In this document: in pieces, positions 25,208-33,453 of the stretch | How positions within the stretch are numbered: the stretch's first letter is position 1 | Layout of the letters: every line of letters starts with the position of its first letter | DNA from: JABCYV01 sp963696025 | Lineage (GTDB): Bacteria; Acidobacteriota; Terriglobia; Terriglobales; Acidobacteriaceae | Length of the DNA: 64,000 nt | NCBI GenBank assembly: GCA_963696025.1 | Contig: CAVOII010000010.1 | Coordinates: forward strand, 1 to 64,000 | Direction of reading: 5' to 3' | The notes under the pieces: model-generated | The model's input: the letters and a program-made list of their open reading frames with translations, nothing else | Told to the model about the DNA's origin: nothing | Databases searched by the model: none | Made by a program: the position numbers and the translations under genes

Positions 25208-25303
25208 CGCGCTTGGAATTATAACCCGCCTCTTTGACGGCGACGATACGCGCCCGACAAACCTAAGGCGTTAGATATAATGGAAAAAGATCAGCATGAC
25301 AGT

Positions 25304-25380
25304 CGGGGCGTAGCGCAGCCTGGTAGCGCACCTGCCTTGGGCGCAGGGGGTCGTAGGTTCAAATCCTATCGCCCCGACCA
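25304..25380 (+). tRNA. tRNA-Pro (TGG)
   Basis: Acceptor CGGGGCG (25304-25310) pairs with CGCCCCG (25370-25376), followed by A73 and encoded CCA. Anticodon stem CCTGC/GCAGG encloses CTTGGGC with anticodon TGG (25338-25340). The 3' half from 25336 is duplicated at 50990-51035. Confidence 0.97.
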
Positions 25381-25381
25381 A
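25336..25381 (+). repeat. attL core: 46 bp of tRNA-Pro, duplicated at 50990-51035
   Basis: From the first base of the anticodon loop through CCA plus one A, the sequence is identical to 50990-51035. Outside these bases the flanks differ at once (G-C before versus T-A; C after versus T). Confidence 0.92.
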
Positions 25382-25397
25382 CTAACCCTCTGCCAGT

Positions 25398-26504
25398 TCA
25401 CGCGGATAACGAGACCTTCGACGTAGGTTCGCAATCTTCTAGTTCAACGCTGTGCCCAGTTTTGTGCCCACCCAACCTAGACATCGCGGATAGGACTGCA
25501 TCCTCTGAAGGGTGAACGTACCGGCTTGAGATCGTGATCGAGCTGTGCCCTGCTATACGCGCCAACGTCCAAGCGTCACACCCGGATTCCCCGAGCCTAG
25601 TCAGGAACGTGTGGCGGAGGCTGTACAGCACAAACGGACGAACACCAGCCAGTCGCAGAGTCTTTCTGTGCTGTTTCTTAAGGCTGGACGGTTCGACGTG
25701 CCCACTCAAGGTCGGCGCAGGCCATATCCAGCCCTCTAGCGGCTTCCCCGAGTGCTCCCAGCGGGCTTCAAGAATTGCTCTGACCCGTGGTGTGATCGGG
25801 AGCATACGGCGGGCGGCAGCCGTCTTTCCGTGCGTAACAAGCAGCGTCCCATTCCGCCCGTTCACCCATGTAATCGACTCCCATCGCAGGCGGTAGCATT
25901 CTTCAGGGCGCATCCCTGTATCAATCAGGACCGTCGAAATCGAAGCTAGCAGCTCAGACCCAGCGCCAAGATAGCGGGCCTCTTCGTCATAACTGACAAC
26001 ATGTTCCCGATGACGCTCGCCGGGGAGCCGCTTTATTGTCGGCGCTGACTGCAACTCGCCCCACTCGACAGCTAGTCGCAGCATCCGACGTAAGACGCGA
26101 AGGGAACTGTTGACCGTACTCACCTGCAAGCCTTGAGACTGGCGGTACGCCGCAAACTCCGCAGCACGTTCGCTCGTTATCTCGTCCAGCCGAAGGCTTG
26201 CAAGGGATCTGTAGTTTCGGATCGCACGCAGACCAACTCGGTAGAAATCGAGCCAAGTCTTAGGTGACGATTTCCCGAACCTCGCCTTAGCCCATGGTTC
26301 GAAACGGTCGTCACAGAACTCGGCAAGCGTCATGACACGTTTCTTGTCGCGAATCCCCACTTCCCCCTTTGCCAGCGATGTACGATGCGCAGACTCCATA
26401 TCTCGCGCCGTGTGCTGGTTTGTCTGGCGCGTAGATTCCCGAATGGCCTCGCCGTTGCAAGTGAACTTGTACCAGTAGATTCGCCCACGCTTAAAGATCG
26501 ACAC
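25398..26504 (-). CDS. int: Tyrosine integrase of the tRNA-Pro island
   Basis: 368 aa, 17 bp from the tRNA 3' end. N-terminal arm domain (MSIFKRGRIYWYKFTCNGEA), core-binding domain about 55-155, catalytic domain with Arg in DTGMRPEECYRLRW, YSLRHTFLTRL as box II (the usual His is Tyr, a variant seen in relatives), His in AGHSSITISS and the nucleophile Tyr in SRYVHPSED. It catalyses integration and excision at the tRNA-Pro anticodon-loop core. A TGTGCCCA pair lies within its 3' coding end. Confidence 0.92.
   Translation of the reverse strand: MSIFKRGRIYWYKFTCNGEAIRESTRQTNQHTARDMESAHRTSLAKGEVGIRDKKRVMTLAEFCDDRFEPWAKARFGKSSPKTWLDFYRVGLRAIRNYRSLASLRLDEITSERAAEFAAYRQSQGLQVSTVNSSLRVLRRMLRLAVEWGELQSAPTIKRLPGERHREHVVSYDEEARYLGAGSELLASISTVLIDTGMRPEECYRLRWESITWVNGRNGTLLVTHGKTAAARRMLPITPRVRAILEARWEHSGKPLEGWIWPAPTLSGHVEPSSLKKQHRKTLRLAGVRPFVLYSLRHTFLTRLGESGCDAWTLARIAGHSSITISSRYVHPSEDAVLSAMSRLGGHKTGHSVELEDCEPTSKVSLSA
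25451..25470 (+). repeat. Paired TGTGCCCA repeats, left end of island
   Basis: TGTGCCCA at 25451-25458 and 25463-25470, four bases apart, about 70 bp inside attL and within the integrase gene. The same 8-4-8 arrangement in the same orientation occurs at 50851-50870 inside attR. This fits integrase arm-binding sites. Confidence 0.6.
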
Positions 26505-26578
26505 GATGCCCCCTCCGATTCATCTTGCTCGCCTTGCCCTGGGCCTTTTTGTTTAAACAGGGTGTGTATGACGTTTCT

Positions 26579-27199
26579 TCACCTTATGTTTTTGGTCTTG
26601 TGCAGCCGGTAATACTCTCGTGCCTTCTCCCGCCGGTGAGCACGATACGAATCCGTCTTTTCATACAGATTGCGCCGACATTTCGATGAATGTGACACTT
26701 GGTGTGCGAATCGAGCGAAAAACCACAGACCGCACGAGCACTTGCGAATTCGGCCAAGCAGCCCAGCTGCAGACAAATTCGTTACCTGTCGTATCAACCA
26801 CGTTTCATCGGCTGGGCGGTGTCCGGCATTGTATTCATCCCACTTAAAACCTTCGCCCCTAACCCAACCGAGTGTGGGTGAGAACGAGTATTCGCCGAGC
26901 ATCATGGTTAAGAGATGCTCTTCTTGTTCGACGTCTTTAGGGAGTTCTGTCCAGCTGGCAGCTGGCCCGTACTTTTCTGATAATGCCTCCAGTTCGCGGA
27001 TTGTTTCGATCACCGAGAGCACGTTATTTCGGGATTCCTTGAAAGCTTCGGTAAACTCATCTGGGCTTTCACGGGCCTGCCAAATGAGAAAATCATCCAT
27101 TTCCTCTTCGCCGTTCAACCACGCTGCCAATTTCCCGCCGTCGTACTCTCCCCTGTAATTGCGGGGCGCTCTCTTAGTGCGTCTTCGCTTCTGGGTCAT
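26579..27199 (-). CDS. Zinc-finger (CGNR-like) hypothetical protein
   Basis: 206 aa. The N-terminal two thirds are helical (EFTEAFKESRNNVLSVIETI). The C-terminus reads IRKCSCGLWFFARFAHQVSH followed by SKCRRNLYEKTDSYRAHRRE, a C-x-C ... C pattern close to CGNR-type zinc fingers. A DNA-binding regulatory role for the island is plausible. It diverges from the AlpA-like gene over a 130 bp promoter region with GTAT/ATAC half-sites (27234-27262). Confidence 0.65.
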   Translation of the reverse strand: MTQKRRRTKRAPRNYRGEYDGGKLAAWLNGEEEMDDFLIWQARESPDEFTEAFKESRNNVLSVIETIRELEALSEKYGPAASWTELPKDVEQEEHLLTMMLGEYSFSPTLGWVRGEGFKWDEYNAGHRPADETWLIRQVTNLSAAGLLGRIRKCSCGLWFFARFAHQVSHSSKCRRNLYEKTDSYRAHRREKAREYYRLHKTKNIR

Positions 27200-27329
27200 T
27201 GCCGCTTGGATCGACTCGCGTCCGCTTTTATGACGTATGCCTACTTTGTGTATACGTACGTTAGAAAGTATAGCAGCTTATGGGCATGCTGACGGTAGCA
27301 TTCTCACAGACGGACCTATTGGAGGTTGT

Positions 27330-27545
27330 ATGAACCAGCTTTTGTCGATCGACGAGGCCGCACGCCGCCTCGGAGGGATCAGCAAGTGGACGATCCATGC
27401 GTGGCTCAGCCAGGGCAGGCTTCAGCGTACCAAGGTCGGCGGGCGAACAATGATTCGTGAGCAAGAACTGGAGAAGGTAATTCAGGATGGCGGGAAGTCG
27501 CCAGGGCCTGCTCCTGCCAGGATAGCCAGGCGGCACGCCGAGTAA
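27330..27545 (+). CDS. AlpA/excisionase-like helix-turn-helix protein
   Basis: 71 aa, GGAGGT three bases before the ATG. LLSIDEAARRLGGISKWTIH followed by AWLSQGRLQRTKVGGRTMIR is a MerR-like winged helix, and the tail is basic. It is the likely excision or control factor of the island. A strong terminator follows. Confidence 0.8.
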   Translation: MNQLLSIDEAARRLGGISKWTIHAWLSQGRLQRTKVGGRTMIREQELEKVIQDGGKSPGPAPARIARRHAE

Positions 27546-27577
27546 GACCAGAACCAGCAAAAGCAGGACTAGTAAAC

Positions 27578-27605
27578 ACGGGCACCCGTGGAAGGTGCCC
27601 GTTTT
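27578..27605 (+). terminator. Rho-independent terminator after the AlpA-like gene
   Basis: ACGGGCACC (27578-27586) and GGTGCCCGT (27594-27602) form a perfect 9 bp stem with a 7 nt loop, followed by TTT. Confidence 0.85.
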
Positions 27606-27650
27606 AGATTCCCTCCTCAGAAGAGGGACAAAAAGTTTTACACGCTTAGC

Positions 27651-29267
27651 ATGCATAGGCTCTCATATAGCCGTTGCGAAGGCAACCCGTCCGAAGCACT
27701 CTTTCCAATCATCGCCGAGGCCGGGAGCAATGTACGTCTCCGCAATTCGCTCCTGACAGTTGATCCACCTACAGAATTCCTCTGCAAGCACATGGTCGCT
27801 CTCGAACCGCTTGAGGCGCTTCTGTATTTGCACAGCGGCCCTGACGCGGTGGTCCATTTTCTGCGCAAGCGCACCGAACTTGATCCTTCGAGCTACACGG
27901 ATCGTGGAGGCCGCCGCGTAAAACTAAGTACTCTCAAAACCCTCGGCGCTGTTCCGGCTTCGGAATTGCGAGACAGGTGGGCGGACATGGTTCCGCAACT
28001 TGGGGCCGACAGCTACTTTTCCATCAATTCAACGTCGCTTTACCCCTTCAGCCGCAAAAGCGAGGACATCAGGTGGCTCAACGCCATCAAGCTCGATTTC
28101 GATTGGCACGATCGCAATCTTACCTTCGACGGTATGTTAACTGCTTTCGTTCGGATGTTGGGCGAGGTTCAACTTCCCGAACCCAATCTCTTGGTCCGCT
28201 CCGGTCGTGGCCTCTGGGCGCGGTGGAAGATCACTGAAAATAGTGACCGGCGAAGTCTTTACCGCCGAGTCAACGACGCCGCTGTGCAGGCGTTCGATGC
28301 GCACAAACCGGACGGTTGCATTGTCGATCCGAGCGTAAGTGACGCGGCGCGGATCATGCGCGTGCCGGGCTCGATAAACACCAGCAGTGAGAACGTCGTG
28401 GTGGAATTCTATCGGTGCTCTACAGCGAATTACACGCTCGTCGAGCTTGCAAACCTTCTCGCCGTGAAGCCGGAGAAGACTCGTCTAATCCCCGGCGAAT
28501 GCTCAGCAGCCAAACGGAAGGCTGGTCGTGCACGCTGGAGCAATCCTCTTCAATCCTTTTTCCAGCTCTGGCGAAAACGCGGGAATTTCTCAGTTGGCAC
28601 CCGTCACGGCGCACTTTTCGTTTTTTGCTATCTGGCCCGGCGTAACGGATGGCGAGAAAGCCGTATTCGGGAATATGCCGAGAAGCTTGTCTCGAATTGT
28701 GACCCAGTCTTAACTGTGTTGGACATCGAAGAGTGCTTGGCATCCAGTCGGAAGGCATGCGCAAAACCTTGGAGCAAGTCGCTCAGGAATCAGACAATAT
28801 GCAACATGCTGAACATCACGACAGAGGAGGAGAGGCGCGTGTTTATTAAGCCTCTCAGGAAGTCAAATGCAATGGTGCTCAGAGAACGTCGTGACGCAGT
28901 CGAACGACGTCGCAGAATGATCATTCAGGAACTCTTGTGGGCTGGTAGTAATGTTTCAGGCCGTGCGATGACTAAATTGCTGGTGGAGAAACATGGCCTG
29001 AGAGTCAGCCATGCTACCGTGGCGGCTGACTTGGCTTCGACAACCGTCCGTTCGGCGACTGTCCAATTTGGTTGTGCTAGTACTACCGTTTCACAGAACA
29101 CACAGCAGAAGCTCACTGGACAGCCCAAACCTCCAGTCGGCAGCTCAGAGGCTAGCGGACAAAGCAACATTCCGAAGAACGGGATTACGGATGGCATCAA
29201 GCGAGTGAGGCAGGCTGTTCTGAAGCATTGTGAAAAGTCCGAACAATCGGACACTTTGACGGGCTAA
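27651..29267 (+). CDS. Primase-like (AEP/PrimPol) replication protein
   Basis: About 538 aa from the ATG at 27651; an earlier in-frame GTG at 27588 lies inside the terminator hairpin. Residues in the middle show the archaeo-eukaryotic primase pattern: AIKLDFDWHDRNL for the metal-binding acids, LLVRSGRGLWARWKI for the Gly-rich substrate loop and SDAARIMRVPGSINTSSE for the conserved Arg-Pro-Gly. The C-terminal half is helical and basic, with a winged-helix-like end (GRAMTKLLVEKHGLRVSHAT). Such proteins start replication of integrated plasmids. Its final codons are duplicated at 29989-30018. Confidence 0.7.
   Translation: MHRLSYSRCEGNPSEALFPIIAEAGSNVRLRNSLLTVDPPTEFLCKHMVALEPLEALLYLHSGPDAVVHFLRKRTELDPSSYTDRGGRRVKLSTLKTLGAVPASELRDRWADMVPQLGADSYFSINSTSLYPFSRKSEDIRWLNAIKLDFDWHDRNLTFDGMLTAFVRMLGEVQLPEPNLLVRSGRGLWARWKITENSDRRSLYRRVNDAAVQAFDAHKPDGCIVDPSVSDAARIMRVPGSINTSSENVVVEFYRCSTANYTLVELANLLAVKPEKTRLIPGECSAAKRKAGRARWSNPLQSFFQLWRKRGNFSVGTRHGALFVFCYLARRNGWRESRIREYAEKLVSNCDPVLTVLDIEECLASSRKACAKPWSKSLRNQTICNMLNITTEEERRVFIKPLRKSNAMVLRERRDAVERRRRMIIQELLWAGSNVSGRAMTKLLVEKHGLRVSHATVAADLASTTVRSATVQFGCASTTVSQNTQQKLTGQPKPPVGSSEASGQSNIPKNGITDGIKRVRQAVLKHCEKSEQSDTLTG
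29179..29208 (+). repeat. 30 bp direct repeat, copy 1 (end of the replication gene)
   Basis: The 30 bases coding the NGITDGIKRV region recur exactly at 29989-30018, followed in both places by a dyad and a terminator hairpin. Confidence 0.75.
29237..29252. repeat. Dyad A: GTCCGA-ACAA-TCGGAC
   Basis: Inverted repeat near the end of the replication gene. Relatives occur at 29659-29673, 30049-30062 and 50592-50606. Confidence 0.55.
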
Positions 29268-29306
29268 GCTGTAGAAATGATTATGGCTTGAGCCGTTTTC
29301 TTTTTT
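29260..29306 (+). terminator. Terminator hairpin A
   Basis: GGCTAAGC pairs with GCTTGAGCC (one bulge), followed by GTTTTCTTTTTT. It ends the replication gene transcript. Related hairpins follow at 29683 and 30070. Confidence 0.7.
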
Positions 29307-29364
29307 GACTTACGCAACGTAAAGTAGGTTGAAGTAGGATCGCACGGAGCGATTGAAGACAGCC

Positions 29365-29592
29365 ATGGAATCCACGCCAAATACAGACCAGGAACCGGCG
29401 AATTCATCGGGGGAGACACCCGCGAAGAAGGCAGCCGAGTCTTCAGTGGAATCATTGCCGACTACGAACAGCGGCACCCAGACCATGCCTTCAAAACTCG
29501 CCGCGCTGGGATTCCGACCGGAGCAAGACAAGACGGACGAAGGTTTCGGTGGGATTGGGATTATCGGCGGCGTCCGGCGTCCAAAGCTCTAA
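29365..29592 (+). CDS. Small low-complexity hypothetical protein
   Basis: 75 aa (MESTPNTDQEPANSSGETPA) ending GGIGIIGGVRRPKL. It is hydrophilic and probably disordered. It sits between terminator hairpins A and B. No ribosome site is obvious, so the call is weak. Confidence 0.35.
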   Translation: MESTPNTDQEPANSSGETPAKKAAESSVESLPTTNSGTQTMPSKLAALGFRPEQDKTDEGFGGIGIIGGVRRPKL

Positions 29593-29658
29593 GCGTTGCG
29601 GCTCAACGCCATGGCCAAAGCTTGCCTTCGGAAGAGAAGTCGGTGGTCACGAGATAAA

Positions 29659-29673
29659 GTCCGATCATCGGAC
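29659..29673. repeat. Dyad B: GTCCGA-TCA-TCGGAC
   Basis: Perfect inverted repeat with a 3 nt centre, member of the four-site family. Confidence 0.55.
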
Positions 29674-29682
29674 ATCTTCAAA

Positions 29683-29728
29683 CGGCTAAGCTATATAAAA
29701 TACTGCAGCTTGAGCCGCTTCTATTTTT
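29683..29728 (+). terminator. Terminator hairpin B
   Basis: CGGCTAAGCT pairs with AGCTTGAGCCG (one bulge), followed by CTTCTATTTTT. Confidence 0.65.
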
Positions 29729-29778
29729 GTGCTCATCATCTCTAAAGTAGAATGAAATAGAAATCATGGCTGGAAACA

Positions 29779-29975
29779 GAGTTCGTCGCGGCGCACAGCG
29801 GCAAGCTCGGTGACATCTCCATCTACGGGTAGGAAACTACAAGGCTTGGCGTCCGGCAAAGATGAATCTGGCGATCCGGGGCATCGACGCCCAGATCGCG
29901 CACGACGCCACCTTTCACAACCGGCACCCCGGACCTCAAGGCGGTCTGGGCGATGGCGAATCCGCCACTTGGCTC
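29779..29975 (+). pseudogene. Remnant of a type I N6-adenine DNA methylase (hsdM)
   Basis: EFVAAHSGKLGDISIYG followed by TAG, then after a shift NYKAWRPAKMNLAIRGIDAQ and IAHDATFHNRHP, then after another shift PDLKAVWAMANPPL. These match successive pieces of the HsdM catalytic region including the NPP[FY] motif IV. Two frameshifts and a stop in under 200 bp show a dead fragment. Neither hsdS nor hsdR is nearby. Confidence 0.75.
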
Positions 29976-29988
29976 CTGTTCAGAATGT

Positions 29989-30018
29989 ACGGGATTACGG
30001 ATGGCATCAAGCGAGTGA
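29989..30018 (+). repeat. 30 bp direct repeat, copy 2
   Basis: Identical to 29179-29208. It joins the hsdM remnant to a second copy of the replication-gene 3' end (GITDGIKRVKLAVLI). Confidence 0.75.
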
Positions 30019-30048
30019 AGCTGGCCGTTCTGATCCAGAGAGAAAGAG

Positions 30049-30062
30049 TTCGATCATCGGAA
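30049..30062. repeat. Dyad C: TTCGA-TCA-TCGGAA (imperfect)
   Basis: Third member of the dyad family, one base degenerate. Confidence 0.45.
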
Positions 30063-30069
30063 AAATCCA

Positions 30070-30113
30070 AGGCTAAGTCGTAGAAGCGCTGCGGCTTAGG
30101 CCGTTATTTTTTG
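30070..30113 (+). terminator. Terminator hairpin C
   Basis: GGCTAAG pairs with CTTAGGCC (one bulge), followed by GTTATTTTTT. Confidence 0.6.
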
Positions 30114-30204
30114 CGTTTCAGGATGCTAATTTAGCTTCAAATAGGATTTCATGGCTCCGCCAAAGGGTATGTGGTCGCAATGCCATTCTTGGTCTCCTTC
30201 GTCT

Positions 30205-30684
30205 TTATACTATCGAGTTGCGCCCTGAAGTGGCCATTCTGTGTCCCGCTTGCCCTTCAAGACTCGTGAGCAGCCCAGAGTATCGTCTCTGCGGGCGGTC
30301 ATTGCGGACTGCAATGCCCAGCGCCTTCTTCTGCCCGATCAGCACGAGCAGCCGCTTGCTCCGCGTGATCCCCGTATAGATCAGGTTGCGTTGTAGGAGC
30401 ATGTAGTGCTGGGTCGCCAACGGGATCACCACTGCCGGGAACTCCGATCCCTGCGACTTGTGGATCGTGATCGCGTAAGCCAGCGAAATCTGGTCCAATT
30501 CCCCGAAGTCGTACTTGACCCGCCGCTCGTCGAAGCGCACCGCGACCTGCTGCTCGACCATATCGACTCGGTCAACGATAGGCTCCGCTTCCGCTAGGCT
30601 CTTGATCCTTGTCGCGATTCCTTCTTCCGCCTTCCGGAGATGCGGCAAGAAGATCAGGGGCTCGCCATCGATCTCCTCCAGCAA
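30205..30684 (-). pseudogene. C-terminal fragment of a RecD-like helicase (copy 1)
   Basis: The frame carries the last part of RecD2/exonuclease V alpha-type helicases: VKYDFGELDQISLAYAITIH, KSQGSEFPAVVIPL and NLIYTGITRSKRLLVLIGQK (the C-terminal Walker-like region). The N-terminal motor domain is missing, so this is a remnant. Part of it faces an inverted relative at 30699-30872. Confidence 0.7.
30267..30441 (+). repeat. Left arm of an imperfect inverted repeat (recD fragments)
   Basis: About 175 bp that match the reverse complement of 30699-30872 at roughly 85-90% by eye. Differences fall mainly at third codon positions, so the arms are homologous genes rather than a recent copy. Confidence 0.7.
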
Positions 30685-30698
30685 CAGAGAGCCGCCCG

Positions 30699-30905
30699 TT
30701 CCCGGCAGTCGTGATCCCGCTCGCCACGCAGCACTACATGCTGCTGCAACGTAACCTGATCTACACGGGCATCACGCGGGGCAAGCGGCTGCTCGTGCTG
30801 ATCGGACAAAAGAAGGCTCTGGGCATAGCAGTCCGCAATGACCGACCGCAGAGGCGATATTCGGGGCTGCTCGCCAGCCTATCGCAATCGCGGCAGCCAA
30901 GTTAG
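30699..30905 (+). pseudogene. C-terminal fragment of a RecD-like helicase (copy 2, opposite strand)
   Basis: FPAVVIPLATQHYMLLQRNL, IYTGITRGKRLLVLIGQKK and onward to a TAG at 30903. It is the end of a second RecD-like gene, facing the first fragment and starting without any start codon. Confidence 0.7.
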
Positions 30906-30965
30906 TCTGCCGACTAGACTGGTACAATCCCCGCAGCGCTCGCAGCGCGAGTGAGTGCGATATTT

Positions 30966-31601
30966 TCAGGAGAGTTGATCCAAGAGCTTTTCTAAGCCGC
31001 CCGCCTTTTTCACGTTCATGCCAGCAGCTTTCGCCAACTGCTTAACATCATCGGGGCGGTTTTGAATCGGGGCAAGTGCAGCCCAAATAGATTTGAGTTC
31101 TTCGCCGAGTGCCCGTCTATAAACCAGTGCGTGGAACATGTTCAATTCCATCTCGGCTCTGATGAGGAGCTTATCGGACTGAAAGATTTTGTCCAAGCCA
31201 ACTCCCAACATTCGAACTGAAATAGGATTGCCGTGCGTAAGGGCGTGTAAACAGTTTAAGAAGGGCTCGTTCACAAGAGGCACCTTCTTGAGAAGAAAGC
31301 AGACCTTGCCCAAACCAAGAGCTTCGTTAATCATTTCGTCCATGCGACTGAGTTTAGGGCTGCCAGCTTGGTCAAATGTCAGCTTCTCAGCCACGTTCAA
31401 CTTTTCCTGCGATGCCCATGCCAGAAACCAGATTCCCCTCCGGTGATATTCGATAAAGCTGCGCAGAGTGACCAACAGATGGAAGTTGTTCACACCGAGC
31501 TGCTTCTTCATGCCCTCGAACAGGAGTCTGCTGGCGTTCAAGTAACGAATAGCCACAAGGAGTCTGTATTTCGAAAGAGTCAGCAAGTTCGTATCGGACA
31601 T
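30966..31601 (-). CDS. Hypothetical protein
   Basis: 211 aa, mostly helical (NFHLLVTLRSFIEYHRRGIW, then MDEMINEALGLGKVCFLLKK and LNCLHALTHGNPISVRMLGV). The pattern of conserved-looking His/Arg in helices recalls uncharacterised HEPN/DUF5677-like proteins, but no assignment is safe. It is preceded by 31602-31765 without a gene. Confidence 0.6.
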   Translation of the reverse strand: MSDTNLLTLSKYRLLVAIRYLNASRLLFEGMKKQLGVNNFHLLVTLRSFIEYHRRGIWFLAWASQEKLNVAEKLTFDQAGSPKLSRMDEMINEALGLGKVCFLLKKVPLVNEPFLNCLHALTHGNPISVRMLGVGLDKIFQSDKLLIRAEMELNMFHALVYRRALGEELKSIWAALAPIQNRPDDVKQLAKAAGMNVKKAGGLEKLLDQLS

Positions 31602-31765
31602 AAGTTAAATGCCTCTGGTTCGATTAGATTAAGTCGGCCTAAGAGACCGAGAACCAGCCGCCCGGTTGCGGAATTGGGCCCGTCAAGCCTTGATGGTCTT
31701 CTTCAGGACGTAATCGAAGTAACGCTCGGTCGTGTCGCCGGAAAGCTCGTCTTAACGTGATTCAC

Positions 31766-32008
31766 TCAGTTTGCTTTTCCCTCTAGCGATGGCAGTTTTC
31801 GACACGCCTCTCTAAGGTCATCCTCGAAACTCTTCATCGTCTGTTCTCCGAACTCATCCTTGATAGCCTCGACCATGAAGAGCTTGAGCGTTAGGATTCT
31901 GAGACTGAACGGTTGGCGCTGAAGCCACTCCCTTACTAGTTGTACGCCGGGATCGGTCATAGGACCTTTCATGTCTAGCAGAAAGTCCTCGACTAAAGAA
32001 GTCATCAT
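31766..32008 (-). CDS. Small hypothetical protein
   Basis: 80 aa, start ATG-ATG after GGGAAA. Helical (LVREWLQRQPFSLRILTLKL) with an acidic C-terminal half. No family recognised. It may be the downstream partner of the sigma-like gene, 47 bp away on the same strand. Confidence 0.55.
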   Translation of the reverse strand: MMTSLVEDFLLDMKGPMTDPGVQLVREWLQRQPFSLRILTLKLFMVEAIKDEFGEQTMKSFEDDLREACRKLPSLEGKAN

Positions 32009-32055
32009 TTTCCCGAAAACCTAAGGGTCGCACCGCCTGACTTGTTCACCAGACC

Positions 32056-33453
32056 TCAAGAGGGCAGAGTGGCATTGAGAGTTTCACCTTGTCTCGGTAG
32101 TCTCGACGCGCCGACGGTCGGCAAATGGAGCCTCTTTCTTTGTGTCATCCGCGTCGGTCTTTTCTGCCTACAATGGTTCATCGCGTTTTCTTGCATGCTG
32201 TCGGTAAAACGGCTGAGCGCCGCACACAACTCATTTTTCTGAAACGGCTTGAGCAGGATTGGAATGTCGGCTAATTCGCTGGGGCGAACCACGTCCTCTT
32301 CACTGCTGTAAGTCGTCGTAATGATTATGTTTTGCGACCGATTCCTCTGGCGGATTACCGTTGCAAGCTCGACTCCGTTTTGATCGGGCGAATAGCTGAT
32401 CATGACCACATCGAAGGGACCGCACTCCCTGTACAAACGCAGACCCTCGCTGGATGTGCTAGCTTTCAGAACGCCATAGTCCATCCCCTTCAGCAATCGA
32501 ACCAAAAGCCCCGCCACTTGATCGTATTCTTCAATGATCAGAACGGATTTCCGGGAATGGATTCGCCTCTGTGCCGCCTCGTACCGTCGCTTCGTCAATT
32601 TCTGTACTTGGATGATTTCCTGCGCCGTGGTCACGCCTTCCAACCGCGCCTGAATCACGGCGAGAACCTCTTTGTCGTTCCCATGCCTTTTGACGAATCG
32701 CTCGACCTCTTCCCGTGCGATGAGGCGTTGGTCTGGAAGTGGCTGGCTTGATTCAGCATTTTTGAGCCGAGAAATCTCATCTCCCTCAGTGTCATACGTC
32801 ACATTGTCAGCTTCCAAAGCAGATCCACAGCTATAGAATTTCTTCTGCCAATGGTAGGCAATGTTCTTCATAGCCCAAAGCAGGTGACCGAAGAAATCGA
32901 CAGCAGCCACATTCCACTTCTTGCGACCATCCCATGTCCGAACCAACGCTTCCTGAAATAACTCATCGCCAGTTTTGCCCAAATTTGCGGGGAAACGCTC
33001 CGCTCGCCGATAGGCAAATTTAGTGAGGTGCCTCCACTTCTCCGTAGATGCCAACATTTCTACTGCTTGAAGGATTTCATCTTTTGTTGCCAGAACTCGC
33101 TTGCGTCCATGTTGCAAATCACACGAATCGCAACAATCGACACATTCCGACCGGACAATGGTTTGCTCAATGAACAGACCTATATCGGGCAACGGCGCGA
33201 TGTGCTTGTACATGCTCACGCGAAATGTCTCAGGAACGCTCACTTGAACTCCGCAACAGTCGCAGGAACGTTGCGCTTCTAGTTTCTCAATCGCGAACTT
33301 GCGATCCTCGATCTCGCGTTCCAATAATTCTTTTTTCGCCGCCTGAGACTCGGATTGATGAGCGACTAGGCTCATCCACTGCTGCTGCAAACCCGTCATT
33401 TCGTTTTCCAAATGTTGTTTTGCGTCAAGGAAGGAGAAGGAGGAGTTAGTCAT
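32056..33453 (-). CDS. Sigma-70-like protein fused to a degenerate receiver domain
   Basis: 465 aa in four parts. Residues 10-62 are coiled coil. Cys pairs CDCCG (64-68) and CVDCCDSC (104-111) suggest a zinc site. Residues about 122-300 look like an ECF/sigma-70-type helical unit: FAYRRAERFPANLGKTGDEL FQEAL as region 2, and LEGVTTAQEIIQVQKLTKRR YEAAQRR as a region 4 helix-turn-helix. Residues 303-415 are a response-regulator receiver (VLIIEEYDQVAG, then LLKPFQKNEL). The phosphoacceptor Asp is replaced by Ser353 in VVMISYSPDQNG, so ordinary phosphorylation is not expected. Sigma-receiver fusions are uncommon; a signal-independent or protein-protein switch is likely. Confidence 0.7.
   Translation of the reverse strand: MTNSSFSFLDAKQHLENEMTGLQQQWMSLVAHQSESQAAKKELLEREIEDRKFAIEKLEAQRSCDCCGVQVSVPETFRVSMYKHIAPLPDIGLFIEQTIVRSECVDCCDSCDLQHGRKRVLATKDEILQAVEMLASTEKWRHLTKFAYRRAERFPANLGKTGDELFQEALVRTWDGRKKWNVAAVDFFGHLLWAMKNIAYHWQKKFYSCGSALEADNVTYDTEGDEISRLKNAESSQPLPDQRLIAREEVERFVKRHGNDKEVLAVIQARLEGVTTAQEIIQVQKLTKRRYEAAQRRIHSRKSVLIIEEYDQVAGLLVRLLKGMDYGVLKASTSSEGLRLYRECGPFDVVMISYSPDQNGVELATVIRQRNRSQNIIITTTYSSEEDVVRPSELADIPILLKPFQKNELCAALSRFTDSMQENAMNHCRQKRPTRMTQRKRLHLPTVGASRLPRQGETLNATLPS

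Noticed and set aside
29237..30062. CRISPR array
   Set aside because: The repeated units are dyads with terminators, irregularly spaced about 400 bp apart; no array and no cas genes anywhere in the window.
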